A stretch of 64,000 nucleotides of DNA. It comes from Metellina segmentata (taxonomy: Eukaryota; Arthropoda; Arachnida; Araneae; Tetragnathidae). The notes below the pieces were generated by a model. The model saw nothing but the letters and a program-made list of their open reading frames with translations, searched no databases and had not been told where the DNA came from. Shown piece by piece: positions 1 to 10,513 of this stretch (positions are counted from its first letter, which is position 1; every line of letters begins with the position of its first letter). The stretch spans positions 122,941,444 to 123,005,443 of the forward strand of contig OX375876.1 in assembly GCA_947359465.1 (NCBI GenBank), written 5' to 3'. The position numbers and the translations under genes were made by a program.

Positions 1-313
1 TCATGGTGGACACTCGTGTGTGGGTCGCACGACTGATGGTTGATTGCGATGAATCAGGCACTGTGACAGCTGATCTGACAATCACTCAGTCCTCGCGATC
101 TGTTGTGGTCCTACGTCGACCTCTACCATCATGACGCTGAAATCTGCCACTGTTCACCCACTTTTGCCAGCATCTTCTAATCGCCGCATCGCTTCGACTC
201 ACATGACGAGCGATTCTCCGATGTGCCCAACCTGCCTCTTTCAATCCAACGAAACGACCTCTTTGAAACTCTGAAAGGTGCTCGTAATGAGCTCGAATCC
301 TGCGGCGAGGCAT
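1..313 (-). pseudogene. Tc1-like transposase, N-terminal half, runs off the window edge
   Basis: Reading leftwards from an ATG at 313, about 75 codons give a Tc1/mariner paired-type helix-turn-helix: MPRRRIRAHYEHLSEFQRGR, then a GLKEAGWAHRRIARH recognition segment, then a GRGRRR AT-hook-like linker. At about 86 an in-frame TGA stands where the family normally has Arg (a CGA to TGA change would explain it). The frame continues past it as VIVRSAVTVPDSSQSTISRA to the window edge, so the copy is decayed but not frameshifted here. The family cuts and pastes at TA dinucleotides with a C-terminal DDE domain, which lies outside the window. Family assignment is secure; activity is excluded by the stop. 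Confidence 0.85.
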
Positions 314-560
314 TTTTTCAGTCGTTAAAAGGTATCCTAAATCGCAAAGCAGCAGAAATTTTTAACAACAATTCAAGAACAACTCCTTATATACAACTGC
401 TGGATGCGCAGTTCCGATGCGCTGTAGAACGCACTATTCATTCATTGGACACCAAATTTTAATCATTTGTATATTTGGTCAAAACATTGTTGCATACGAA
501 ATTTGAAAGCAATCCGATGATTCCTTCTTGGTGCGTCGATTTTTTTGTTATAGAGTGTAC
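314..560 (-). repeat. Probable 5' end of the same Tc1-like element
   Basis: The stretch upstream of the transposase start contains a block at about 510-550 (rc: TCGACGCACCAAGAAGGA) that recurs beside the two other Tc1-like copies near 19.82 and 42.36 kb. Recurrence next to three copies suggests an element-terminal segment. The exact terminus and TA duplication were not located. Confidence 0.5.
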
Positions 561-896
561 AATGCGGTTCGATGCGTTGCAAGAATAAATTGTTGTGTGA
601 ATTGTTCCCAAGGTGTTCCCCGAAAACGTTCACACTATTTAGCTTAAAAAAATTTGAAGTAACTCTTTCCGTCTGTCGTTTACTTTGTTTCCTCTCGATC
701 CTTCTCACTTCCGTTCATTTCTTGCAAACAGGTCCCCTTTTTCCTCGAATTGTTTGATTCCTCTTTCTTTCATTTTTTCTGTCTTGATTTCTTTGTTACC
801 GTATATCTTTTAAACTTCTAAAACCGCTTTTTATCTTCCCTCTCTTCAAATAAAACTTGCATCCTTTTCTTCGATTCCTCTTTCTTCAATCTGAAT
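561..896. other. No feature recognised
   Basis: Pyrimidine-rich sequence (many TTCCTC/CTTTC runs) without a recognisable repeat or coding signal. Confidence 0.5.
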
Positions 897-1264
897 CAGG
901 TAATTGGTAATGTTTTAATTAACGTCGTACTAGAGCAACACAACGGTCATTGACGACGGTCCGGGACCAATCCCCCAAAGGAAAGATCCGAGGACAACAT
1001 CTCGTAATTTTGAACCACGGTCTGATGACAAGAGAACAGCTGAGATGGCAGCCCAATCTCCAAACTTCCATTACGTACGACGTTAATTAAAACATTACCA
1101 ATTATCACACCAACCCAAGGTGAGGACTTTGGGCCACGACATATTTTAGATGCACCAGCCGCTTCTACATACACTTACAAACATTCATGCACTGACCTGG
1201 ATTCGAACCAGGAACCTTCCGCTCTAGAGTCTAACACCTTAACCACCAGACCAGTTGGTTGGCT
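897..1264 (-). mobile_element. tRNA-derived SINE (family S1) with inverted tail insertion
   Basis: Minus-strand copy of the commonest SINE here. Its head (at 1264) is tRNA-like, with box B-like GGTTCGAATCC motifs on the minus strand; the body includes the shared TTCCCTTAAGGG-type segment and the tail ends in ATTACC. Unlike other copies, positions about 1075-1105 hold the tail sequence again in opposite orientation, an exact inverse of about 901-930. No clear target duplication. Confidence 0.8.
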
Positions 1265-1509
1265 AGATTATGATGAATATGCATGTAAATTATATGTGCG
1301 TCCAAATTAAATTGTAGGTATAAAAATGTGAAAAGAGAGAGAGGTATTAAAAAATTATTTTTCAGATACTTAAATAACAGTGGAACAGGTAACCTTCGTA
1401 TAGCACGGTACTTCTATAACACTGATTCTCTACAACACGTTACCAAAATTGCGGTATACCTCATATTCCAAGGTTCTACATATTACACGGTTTACAATAA
1501 CAATGATAA
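1265..1509. other. AT-rich, possible pogo-related sequence
   Basis: Contains scattered TATAGCACGGT / TATTACACGGT motifs like those at 4.98-5.22 kb on the far side of the Helitrons. The two may be halves of one older element split by Helitron insertion. This is inference from motif similarity only. Confidence 0.3.
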
Positions 1510-4500
1510 TCTATATAAATAAGAATGGAGTGTTTGTTTGTACATTGAATATTTTCGACCCATTTCAAGTTTTCTATCCGTTTTGGACCCTTCTGATGCC
1601 AAATCCGCCTCTTTCACGTTTGGTGTCTGTCTGTCTGTATGTATGTATGTGCCCTATACACGTCCACACGGTTTAATACATTTTCATGGAAATTTGCATA
1701 CAGTGAGTACTTATCTTCATTTAGTGAGTGACATTGGTTGCAAAAGTCTGTCTGTCCGTCTTTCTGTTCTATGTTCGATTTTGTGTTTGTGTATTTGTGT
1801 AGGCATCACATGATTTTTATTCCAGATATTTGTTTGAAGTGTGATTTATTGTATACTAGCAAAATACCCGACCTTACTCGGTTTGAATTGGTTTACCCTA
1901 AATTGAAGAGATAGTCAAAATATATAATGACTTACGTTTTTTGTAGAATAAAAATTTATTTGAATACCTTTCGCCATCTAATTTCTACAGCTTACTTTGG
2001 ACACAAATCCTACACATGCATATCCATTCATGTAATTAATTTCACATCCATCGCACCCTTGCTGTATGACAAAGCTACAAAATGACGAAAGGTGACACTG
2101 AGATTAATACTACAAAAGACTATTTTGAAGGATATTTGGAATTCCCTTTCTTAAGTTCTTTTCGTGTTCAACTCAATTAATAAAAATGACGATTTACGGC
2201 GAGTGCTCTCGAACTCATAGTCAACAAAACAATATTTTTTTCACTTGTGGCACTCTTGCATCCGGTATGTGACATAGTGAAATTTTACAATCTTCTCCGG
2301 TCATTATGACAACGAATTTTTTAATGTTTGAAAAGTTCAAGTTCGGATTTTTTAAACATTATTATTATTTTAATAACGGCTTTGTTCTTTCAATAACGGC
2401 ATTATTCTTTCAATAATGGCATAACTACACTTAAAATTTACTGAAAATTTATTCTGACTTACCTGCCATTTTTAAGTTGAATAATTTGTCCTGGTGTTGC
2501 GTGTGATGGGAAGGAAAACACATTTATTAAAATAATAAATATTTGAAACAGAAAACAGCGAAATAAAACAAAATAAAAGATGTCGGAAAAAATAGTTCTA
2601 AAGATATTAATTTGTGATTCATTTTTATCCCTTGATCTCGCACAGTTGCCACAACTTACAACTAAAAGTGCACAAAATTTAGAAATGTGAAATTAATTCA
2701 GAACGAAAGAAACAGAAAATATCACTGCTCGCGCGATCTTGTTCATTCCCGTTCGTTGAAAAATATCGTCTGCCCCAAATATTCGGAAATCGTTTTCATT
2801 GCGCAAAGAACAAAAATACGACTCGCAATAAAAGAAATATCAGAGCTGAAATTCCATTAAAAAAAAAAAAATTTTTTTTTTGAAGAATGATGACTTTTTT
2901 AGCAGTACTGGTAAAGCAATCGAAGTAATCGTAATATTCAATTTACACATTCCAATTTTTCCAAAACTATCAAATTATGGTTGATTTAAGTATACTTATT
3001 CAGGTGTTTTAGCATGAAACTCAACTAAATATAACAATAAATAATTGTTTAATATTGCATTCACTAAATTAATAGATAATGTATAAAATAATATCCATTG
3101 CAATCAAATATCTGGAATAAAATACCCGTTATGCCTCCACAAACACACTAACACAAAATCCAACATAGAACAGAAAGACGGACAGACAGACTTTCGCAAC
3201 CAATGTCACTCACTAAATGAAGATAAATACTCTCACTGTATGCAAATTTCCATGAAAATATATTAAACCGTGTGGACGTGTATAGGGCACATACATACAG
3301 ACAGGCACCAAACGCGAAAGAGGCTGATTTGGCATCAGAAGGATCCAAAACGGATAGAAAACTTGAAATGGGTCGAAAATATTGAATGTACAAACAAACA
3401 CTCCATTCTTATTTATATAGACTATCTATTAGTTTAGTGAATGCAATATTAAACATTTCTTTATTTTTATATTTAGACGAGTTTCATGCTAAAACACCTG
3501 AGCAAGTATACTTAAATCAACCGTAATTTGGTAGTTTTGGAAAAATTGGAATGTATATTGAGTATTACCATTACTTTTTTATTTGCTTTACCAGAACTGC
3601 TGAAAAACCAATAATTTTTTTTAATTATTATTTTTTTATGCAATTTCAGCTCTGATACTTCATTTATTTAGAGGTTTTTTTTGTTGTTGTTTGTTTTGTT
3701 CTTTGCGCAATGTAAACGATTTCCGAATATTTGGGACAGATGATATTTTTCAACGAACAGGAATAAAACGGAGACTCGTGTTTCTTTCGCTCTGAATTAA
3801 TTTTGCATTTTCTAAATTTTGTGCACTTGTTTGGTTGTAAGTTGTGGAAACTGCGAGATTAAGAGATATAAAGGAATCATAAATTAATATCCTTAGAACA
3901 ACTTTTTTCCGACACCTTTTATTTTGTTTTATTTCGCTGTTTTCTTGTGTTATTTGTTAAAATATTTATTATTTTAATAAATTGGGTTCGTTTTCATCAC
4001 ACGCAACACCACCACAAAGAATTTGATTTAAAGTGGCAGGTAAGTCAGAATAAAGTACATTTTAAGTGTAACTATGCCATTATTGAAAGAATAATGCCGT
4101 TTGTGTAAGAATAATAATGTTTAAAATATCCGAACTAGAACTTTTAAAAAACTAAAAATACTTTGTCGTAATGACAGGAGAAGATAATATATTCAGAAAT
4201 TCCACAATGTCACATGCCGGATGCAGAGTGCCACAAGTAAAAAAATATTGTTTTGTTGACTATGGGTGCGAGAGCCCTCGCCGTAAATCGTCGTTTTTAT
4301 TAATTGAGTTGAACATGAAAAGGGAATTCCAAATTTCCCCGTCGAAATCGTCTTTTATTTTAGTTACCTTAATGTCACCTTTCGTCATTTTATAGCTTTG
4401 TCATACAGCAAGGGTGCGATGTATGTGAAATGTATTGCATGAATGGATATGCTTGTGTAGGATTTGTGTCCAAAGTAAGTAGTAGAAATTATAAAGATGG

Positions 4501-4613
4501 CGAAAGGTGTTAAAATATTATTTTATTCTACGGAAAACGTAAGTCATTATATATTTTGATCATCTCTTCAATCTAGAGTAAACCAATTTAAACTGAGTAA
4601 GGTATTTTGCTAG
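1510..4613 (+). mobile_element. Non-autonomous Helitron A (split by Helitron B)
   Basis: The left end begins TCTATATAAATAAGAATGG at 1510. The right end at 4613 is GTAAGGTATTTTGCTAG, a Helitron-type CTAG terminus preceded by a weak hairpin. Removing 1856-3421 leaves about 1.54 kb, matching the 1.57 kb of the intruding copy. The internal sequence is non-coding. Helitrons normally start TC, end CTRR, have no terminal inverted repeats and insert at AT; these features, plus two matching copies, support the call. Confidence 0.75.
1856..3421 (-). mobile_element. Non-autonomous Helitron B, inserted inverted into Helitron A
   Basis: Read on the minus strand it starts TCTATATAAATAAGAATGGA at 3421 and ends GGGTATTTTGCTAG at 1856, the same termini as Helitron A. 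It interrupts A exactly: A's sequence around GATTTATTGTATA resumes at 3422 with CTATCTATTAG, matching the uninterrupted internal sequence of B. The result is an inverted repeat with arms of over 1 kb (1856 to about 3060 against about 3430 to 4613). Confidence 0.75.
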
Positions 4614-4875
4614 TCTATATAAATAAGAATAGGGTGTTTGTTTGTACATTGAATATTTTCGACTCATTTCAAGTTATCTATCCGCTTTCGACCCTACTTG
4701 CGCGTCTGTCTGTTCTGTCTATCTGTTTGGTCCGTCTTTTCTGTTCGTCTGGTCTGCCTGATCTGTCTGTCTTTTCTGTTCGTCTGTGTTGTCTGTTTTG
4801 TCTGGTCTGTCGGTTCATCTGTCTGTCTGTATTTGCGTGTGCCCTATACAAGTTCACACGGTTTAATACATAGCT
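4614..4875 (+). mobile_element. Helitron C, 5' fragment abutting Helitron A
   Basis: Begins TCTATATAAATAAGAATAGG immediately after A's CTAG end, so two same-family elements sit head-to-tail with no spacer. Similarity continues through the CTGTCTGT-rich 5' region to the CACACGGTTTAATACA block and then stops. The 3' end was not found. Confidence 0.65.
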
Positions 4876-4979
4876 AAAAAAATTTTGAACTTATATGAGT
4901 AAACTTATATTATTTAATGATCCCTTGTGTAACTTTATTTAAAATAAAAATAAATATTTAACTTTTTCTATGTTTTTAG

Positions 4980-5217
4980 TACTCCATATAACACGGTTTT
5001 AGTTTCCTTATTAGACGGAACGCAATCTCTACATTTATATAATTCCTAAGTCTCGCGCTTACCAAGGTTTCTATAGAACACGAACTATCCTATAGCACGG
5101 TTCCATATAACACGATACCAAATATACAAATTGTATGCCCCTCATGTTTCGTATAGCACGGTTTCCTAAAACACGGTACCATTTGACCGTGTTATAAGGG
5201 GGTCACCTGTACTTTTC
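4980..5217 (+). mobile_element. Terminal part of a pogo/Tigger-like element
   Basis: Repeated TATAACACGGT / TATAGCACGGT motifs lead to an end GTGTTATAAGGGGGTCACCTG followed by TA. The minus-strand reading (CAGGTGACCCCCTTATAACA) resembles a pogo/Tigger inverted terminus with a TA target site. No coding part is visible. Confidence 0.4.
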
Positions 5218-5277
5218 AACGAAGTAGAAAAGTGGTTATTCTGTTCACTTTTTCAATTTACTCTCAACCAATTCATC

Positions 5278-5363
5278 CGATCTTTCCCTTAGGGGATTGA
5301 TCCCGGGCCGTCGTCAGTAGTGCGTTGTGTTGCTCTAGTACAACTTTAATTAAAATTACCTTA
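5278..5363 (+). mobile_element. SINE S1, 3' fragment
   Basis: Starts in the GATCTTTCCCTTAGGGGATT segment and runs to the TTAATTAAAATTACC tail. Truncated at the 5' side. Confidence 0.75.
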
Positions 5364-5465
5364 TCTTAACCAATTCAACACGAATAAGGTACGATCAATT
5401 TTAACATTTCTTTAAGATCTATTCACCCCTTGGATATAGATTTATTTGAAAAAAATAGTTCGGGT
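5364..5465. other. No feature recognised
   Basis: Short AT-rich spacer between the SINE fragment and the 37-bp tandem repeat. Confidence 0.4.
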
Positions 5466-5576
5466 TATCGTTTGCACATTAGTTACTGTTATATTTACGT
5501 ATTATCGTCTGTACACTAATTACTATTATATTTCCGTATTATCGTTTGCACACTAGTTACTGTTATATTTTCGAAT
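5466..5576. repeat. Tandem repeat, three units of about 37 bp
   Basis: Three consecutive units start at TATCGTTTGCACA, TATCGTCTGTACA and TATCGTTTGCACA, each ending TGTTATATTT or similar. Units 1 and 3 are closer to each other than to unit 2. Confidence 0.75.
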
Positions 5577-5609
5577 AATTTCGTTTGATAAGAATGGCAA
5601 CAGTATGAT

Positions 5610-5790
5610 AGAAATCGCACAGCGACGTGGGGAATTGCGGTACAAATTGCGCGCAAGTTGGACGTGCATCGTCCCAATGGCGCTGGACGGATGTGTGCAC
5701 TGCTCCATTGGATCTAATGTATCTCAGATCGCACTTGCGTTGCGGCAGCGGCGCCGCACGTTGAAAAACCGGATTTGTGCGCCGGGCCTA
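5610..5790 (+). mobile_element. Harbinger-type MITE, right half
   Basis: Shares the ACTGCGGTACAAATTGCGCG region and the right terminus GCACGTTGAAAAACCGG ... GCCGGGCC with the complete copy at 26.5 kb. Only the right part is present. The terminus is followed by TAA, the expected 3-bp target. Confidence 0.65.
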
Positions 5791-6003
5791 AGATCGATCT
5801 TAATCAGGAGATATATCTCTTTGGACTGTTTAAATATGCTATCTTTCAGCCCCGCTCTTCAATCTTCAAAAAAAAAATCGTCCCATCCCGTCTAGTTTGT
5901 TTACATTGTCTCTCATTTTCCAAACTGTCACACACTTCTTCCCAGTGAAAGCTTTCGCGTCATCTCAATCCCGTTACGGGCTTGTTTCTATTTTCCATTT
6001 CAG

Positions 6004-6361
6004 CGAGGCTAATGACCACGTCATGGCCGAGACGCCCAAGTTCATGGAGATGGATCACGCCGTGCCATCGCAGCAGACTGTTAGCCGCGGCGGGACACCG
6101 TACGAATCTCCGACTGCGAAACACGGAGCATCCGGTCTCCCGGGTTCAAAACCCAACGGACACGTCGTCGATTTCTTACAGAAAGGGAGTCTGTTACAGA
6201 CGGACACACTCTGCAAGAGGTCGGGTGAATTACCGAATAATGGCACTAATCCTCTGCTTGATCAAGAATTGGATCGACGATCATGTCTGTTGGTCAGAGG
6301 AAGGGGCACCCTCATGCGAGACAGGCTTTGCTCTGTTGGACGAAAGTCTTTGCGCAACGTA
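6004..6361 (+). CDS. Possible host-gene exon, unidentified
   Basis: A strong 3' splice-acceptor-like stretch (TTTCTATTTTCCATTTCAG) ends at 6003. The following frame is open to 6442 and, for its first part, rich in G/C third positions unlike its surroundings. It starts EANDHVMAETPKFMEMDHAV and is Ser/Thr/Pro/Gly-rich, with no domain I recognise. A Met within a fair context (GTCATGG, about 6023) could instead be a start. Weak donor-like GT sites occur at about 6221 (AAGAGGTCGG) and 6359 (CAACGTAGG); the true 3' boundary is unknown. No transposon similarity is seen. Could be chance; transcript data would decide. Confidence 0.35.
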
Positions 6362-6442
6362 GGCTTAAAGCCGAGTTTACACAGGAGTTGCAAATACATT
6401 TCTGTCTCTTTTTGTGGCGAGGACGTTTTACGTTCTTTATGA

Positions 6443-6674
6443 TGACCCCTTTTTTCGACCCGGTGTAAACGCTTTGCGGACCTTATCAGCAACCATCCGA
6501 GAGCACCCCTCTCACCCTTTTGTAGAGAAGAGCGATCACTTTTCATCAAGATGTCGAGTTCCTCACCCATTTCACTCCTGGCATTGTTATTTCTGTTTTC
6601 GTCTTCGTTCTCGGGTGTAATTGGGTCCCAGACGACAGTCCTCTCTCCAATATAGTTTTATTAATGTTATTATC
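6443..6674. other. No feature recognised
   Basis: Non-repetitive, moderately GC-balanced sequence continuing from the possible exon; no further signal seen. Confidence 0.4.
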
Positions 6675-6766
6675 AGCTCTTTGGGGGATTGATCCTGAAC
6701 CGTCGTCAATAGCCTGTTGTGTTTCTCTCGTACGACGTTAATTCAATTACAAAATTACTAGAGATG
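6675..6766 (+). mobile_element. SINE S1, 3' fragment
   Basis: GGGGATTGATCC through GTCGTCAATAGCC to the TACGACGTTAATTCAATTAC tail; 5' truncated. Confidence 0.75.
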
Positions 6767-6895
6767 TAGAGAAATTACTAGATTTTAAAGAGATGGATGT
6801 TAAGAGGGGGATGGGCAACTAGTCGAATGTTTCCTGAAACGATTTTGGAATTAGAGCTCTCAAAAACTCAAAAATAGTAATTTTGGAAATTATTT
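6767..6895. other. No feature recognised
   Basis: Short spacer with no recognised repeat. Confidence 0.4.
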
Positions 6896-6899
6896 TTCT

Positions 6900-7165
6900 A
6901 ATGGCGGGCACATTTGACCTAAGTCATTGGCCACTACAAGGCCGGAAGTGATGGTCACTTGTGAAGGAGCACCCAGTGGGAGGACCAATTTTATACTTCG
7001 TACTAACAATTTTATACTTCGTAATTTTGAACCATGTTCAGATGACGAAGCAACACCTGAGCTGGTATACGCTTGCAAACATCCATGCCCGAACCCGGAT
7101 TCGAAGCGGGGACCTTCCGATCGAGAGGCTAACACCTTAACCACCAGACCAGTTGGTCGGCTATT
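6900..7165 (-). mobile_element. SINE S1, rearranged minus-strand copy
   Basis: The tRNA-like head lies at 7165-7080 (minus: GCCGACCAACTGG, GTGGTTAAGGTGTTAGCCTC, box B region CGGGTTCGGGC nearby). The body is compressed and contains a duplicated ATTTTATACTTCGTA at 6991 and 7011. The left third, with CAAGTCATTGG-like sequence, no longer matches other copies. Confidence 0.65.
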
Positions 7166-7356
7166 TTGGAAATCACATACATGAAACATACGTCTGAATA
7201 TATCAAGGCGAAAAATCTCTTTTCGTAATGACCATTTAACGTCACAGCATTTAATGAACCTGGGGAAGATTGGACCTTTGAAATTATTTGCTGAATACGT
7301 GCTTGGTGAAGATAAAAGCGTTATTATAGAAAATAAAACATTTGGGAGAAAAGGTA

Positions 7357-7462
7357 GGTATTTTAATTAACATCGTACTGGAGATCACAAGGGTCGGCCG
7401 TCATCCCCTAAGAGAAAGATCCGAGGACAACACCACATAAATTTGAATCACGGTCAGATAAC
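7357..7462 (-). mobile_element. SINE S1, 3' fragment
   Basis: Starts with the inverted tail TTTTAATTAACATCGTAC and ends in GAATCACGGTCAGATAACG; truncated before the head. Confidence 0.7.
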
Positions 7463-7639
7463 GTTTCCGAGAAGAGATGACTTTCTAAAATTTTCAAGTG
7501 CGCAAGCATATACCACTGAAACGGTCATGGTCGTAGATTTTAACTGAATTACCTGAATTATTTAACAAGAACGCGTTTTCTAGATTCGAAGAGACAAATT
7601 ATTTTTAAGACAGAAACGTAGACATTATGTATCTACATA

Positions 7640-8208
7640 CACTACCCTACTATAATGGAACGGACAGCAAGATGTGATGGTTTAAGGGAAATAATACATG
7701 CTTTAATAGGGGATGGTCCCCCACGTGCTGCAGTAACACTAGCAACCCTTCTGGGCATACTTTTAACAAGGTTTTGATACACAGCTATGGGTATATGTGT
7801 CCATTCCTGCTGAAATAAAGTCGCCAGATCAGCTGTCGATTTCGGACGGGGTTCCCTGGTCCATAAGAATCGTTCTAACTCATCCCTCAAATGTTCTATG
7901 GGGTTTAGGTCGGGGCTCTGAGCAGGTCAGGGAAGACGTTTTACATCCATGCCTTGATACCAATGCTTGGCAGAGACAGGAGCATAACATGGAGCGTTGT
8001 CGTACTGGAAATAACATGCGTCCATTCCATAAAATTACCAGAGCGTTGGAAGAATCTGATTGTCCAAAATGTTCATGCAGGCGTCGGCGTTCAATTGACC
8101 AGGTACAACATGCAAAGGTCTCAAGCCATACCACGAAAAACACACTCAAACAAGTAGTCGGATTTTGTGCGAATCCGCTGGCGTCCGGTCCATTACTGTA
8201 GGGTAGTG
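7640..8208 (-). mobile_element. Internally deleted Tc1-like element with both termini
   Basis: Inverted ends CACTACCCTACTATAATGG (left) and CACTACCCTACAGTAATGG (right, minus strand) are flanked by TA at 7638-7639 and 8209-8210. The 569-bp length is less than half that of a complete Tc1-like element, so the N-terminal DNA-binding half is missing. It is a clean deletion derivative that could once have been mobilised in trans. Confidence 0.85.
7650..8130 (-). pseudogene. Tc1-like transposase, C-terminal half
   Basis: Minus-strand frames (with shifts) read the second catalytic region QYDNAPCYAP, then SPDLNPIEHLRDELERFLW, then a C-terminus SMPRRVASVTAARGGPSP. The Asp of YDNAP and the acidic residue after PDLNP are the expected second and third catalytic positions of a DDE transposase. 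The first Asp and the helix-turn-helix are absent. At least one stop (the codon before PAQSP) and a frameshift separate the parts. It lies wholly inside the TIR-bounded element. Confidence 0.8.
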
Positions 8209-8210
8209 TA

Positions 8211-8902
8211 TATACAGCAATCATTGATCATCCTATTTTCCGAGGATACTGATTGATATGGATCTAACTAACCCTCATGTTGCAGAAGAAATTACAATAG
8301 TTACCGAAGTTCAGAGCGTTCAGTTTTGAATACGACTGTACCCACAACACTGAACATGTTGTAAGGTCTGATATTTGGAATGAGCATTTCATTTCTAACT
8401 TTGGGTCCCTCCTGAATGAAATCCTGGTTGTGCGCAACTGAGCGCGACATTAACGATCTCGAAAAGCAAGACACAACACACGTATAATGAAAACATTTAT
8501 TTTTTACTTGACAATTTCAGGTACGTTAAACTCTGACAGTTTTCGAAGGTAAACCTCATTTGTTATTTGTGCTCCATAACATACAGTTTTTTGTATCCTT
8601 TGTTCTTCGTGTTTTCTCACTGATAGAATTCTAAATTTTTCTCGGAATTCTTTTCGTTGCCAGTCTTGTATGACTACCATTTGTTTCCTATAGCAATACA
8701 CAACCTGCGAACGTGAAAGTTTAACATCCAAAAAATACACATCAAGAGATAACTTTTTTAACGAGAAAGTTTTTTAGTTAATTTCATTTTTTTCCTGTGA
8801 TCATTTGCGAGGATATTCAGAAGAACGTTAATGTATGTTTAAATTTTGGTATAGACCTGGTCAGAGGCTCTAACATAGGAATAGGTTCTGCTACCTTCAT
8901 GA
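8211..8902. other. No feature recognised
   Basis: Contains a 78-codon open frame on the minus strand (8740-8504) with no family resemblance and no transposon signal. Treated as chance. Confidence 0.4.
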
Positions 8903-9150
8903 ACTCCCAGGTGCAGAATTATATTCAGTGTTCTACAACACAACTCCAAGCAATTGCAATTGTTCTTCAGGCATTTTGTCCGAATTTTGAAAACACTGCA
9001 GTTAAATCAAAAACAGACGTAAAACACAATTAGCGGCTAAATATCTATTACACATTTATAATAAAACATCAAAATTAATTAACGCTTCATTTAAAACCAA
9101 GGCATACTTACGGAATTTGCAATTCCGTCGATCACTTTTGAAGTTAAATA
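8903..9150 (+). repeat. Repeat R, 3' partial copy
   Basis: Matches the second half of the dispersed R repeat (CCCAGGTGCAGAATTATATT, TTCAGGCATTTTGTCCGAAT, GGCATACTTACGGAATTTGC). It joins directly to the 5' start of the next R copy, making a partial tandem pair. Confidence 0.75.
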
Positions 9151-9930
9151 ACGTACCGTTCCTCCATACTCTTTGTTGAGGATGGTGAATCTTTATACCG
9201 ATAATTAATCTTTATACCGAAAAATAAGACAAGGAGAAATGATTGAATGTAGTCCTTTAAATGTTCATTCAATAAGAAAAACATTGAAATTACAAATAAA
9301 CAATGGAATCTATTCTCATATCGTAATAAGTTTCTTGCAATCTTCACGTTTCAGTTGAAAACAAAGCTAATTAAGCGGTCACACTATGCTAGAAATCTCG
9401 AGTCATCGATCCAGAAAAAGATGGTAGGGGTGTGGGAAATCCCTACACTCCCAGGTGCAGAATTATATTCAGAGTTCTGCAACACAACTCCCAACAATTG
9501 CAATTGTTCTGCAGGTATTTTGTCCAGCTTTTTGAAAACTGCAGTCAAAACAAAAACAGACATAAAACACAATTATCGGCTAAATATGTATAAAATATTT
9601 ATAACAAAAAATCAAAATTATTTCTTATTTTATTTTATTTAAAACCAAGGCATACTTACAAGATTTGCAGTTCTGTCGATAGCTTTTAAAGTTAAATATT
9701 TTGTCATTGATAGATATGTGTTATTTATAAAGTGTTTGTGGTCATTTGGGCGGTGTAGGGAGGTTGTTCCGTAGCTACAAAGAAAAATGGAGCGCTCATT
9801 GCAGTGCAGAACATCGTAAATTATGATTTAAAAAAATCGGCCAAAATTTTGATAAAATTAAAGAAACGTTGTTCTTCAAAGACTTTGTTTTGCGACGTAC
9901 GTCGCAGTTTTAAGCACTTTCTTCTCCCGG
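9151..9930 (+). repeat. Repeat R, full-length copy
   Basis: About 780 bp, from ACGTACCGTTCCTCCATAC to GCAGTTTTAAGCACTTTC. It is closely matched at 21.50-22.29 kb and partly at 30.09-31.18 kb. It carries the short palindrome GCGACGTACGTCGC near its 3' end. There is no coding potential, terminal inverted repeat or recognised tail, so the class is unknown. Confidence 0.75.
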
Positions 9931-10171
9931 CCATGAACTCATCCGCTATCTCATACTTAGTATGCAAGCGCGATGTAAATTCTTCGAGGATCATACAGCC
10001 TACAAATGACCGTCATTTCTCTCTTTTTTTGTTTTCAGTTACTCTTCTGTCTTATGGCAACCTGTTCAGTGGCACCACTTCATAAGTTCAAATCCTTTTT
10101 TAGTGTTCGCTTCTGCTCTTCTCATCGTTTCGTTTATGCTCATCGATGGGGTAACTCTCATCTTTTATATT

Positions 10172-10262
10172 ATTTTCCCACATCCAGGAGGATCTTTCCC
10201 TTCGGGATTGATCCCAGACCGTCGCCAACAGCCCATTGTGTTGCTCCAGTGCGACGTAAATT
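10172..10262 (+). mobile_element. SINE S1, 3' fragment
   Basis: GATCTTTCCCTTCGGGATTG through GTGTTGCTCCAGTGCGACG; 5' truncated and diverged. Confidence 0.65.
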
Positions 10263-10513
10263 CAAGCAAGATGAGTGGTACTACAGAGAACGTCGGAGGT
10301 TATTGTAAACTCCGGACGTGTCAGATTTGTTTTTCGAAACGTTGAGATTTTGATGTAAAATAGTGTTCTTCTATGTTTAAAGTAGTCGTCATGACCTAGT
10401 CTGTGGTACAATAAACTTGTATGCTTAAAGAACTGATACTTAATTGGATAAAAAATATAATCTTCACAGCTCGGCAATCCTCACAATGGTTACGACTAGT
10501 TATCTCGTCCATC
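10263..10513. other. No feature recognised
   Basis: Non-repetitive apart from TTATCTCGTCCATCAA just before the array, which resembles the palindromic-MITE family. Confidence 0.4.

Noticed and set aside
8504..8740. 78-codon minus-strand frame
   Set aside because: AT-driven composition, no relatives in the window, no signals.
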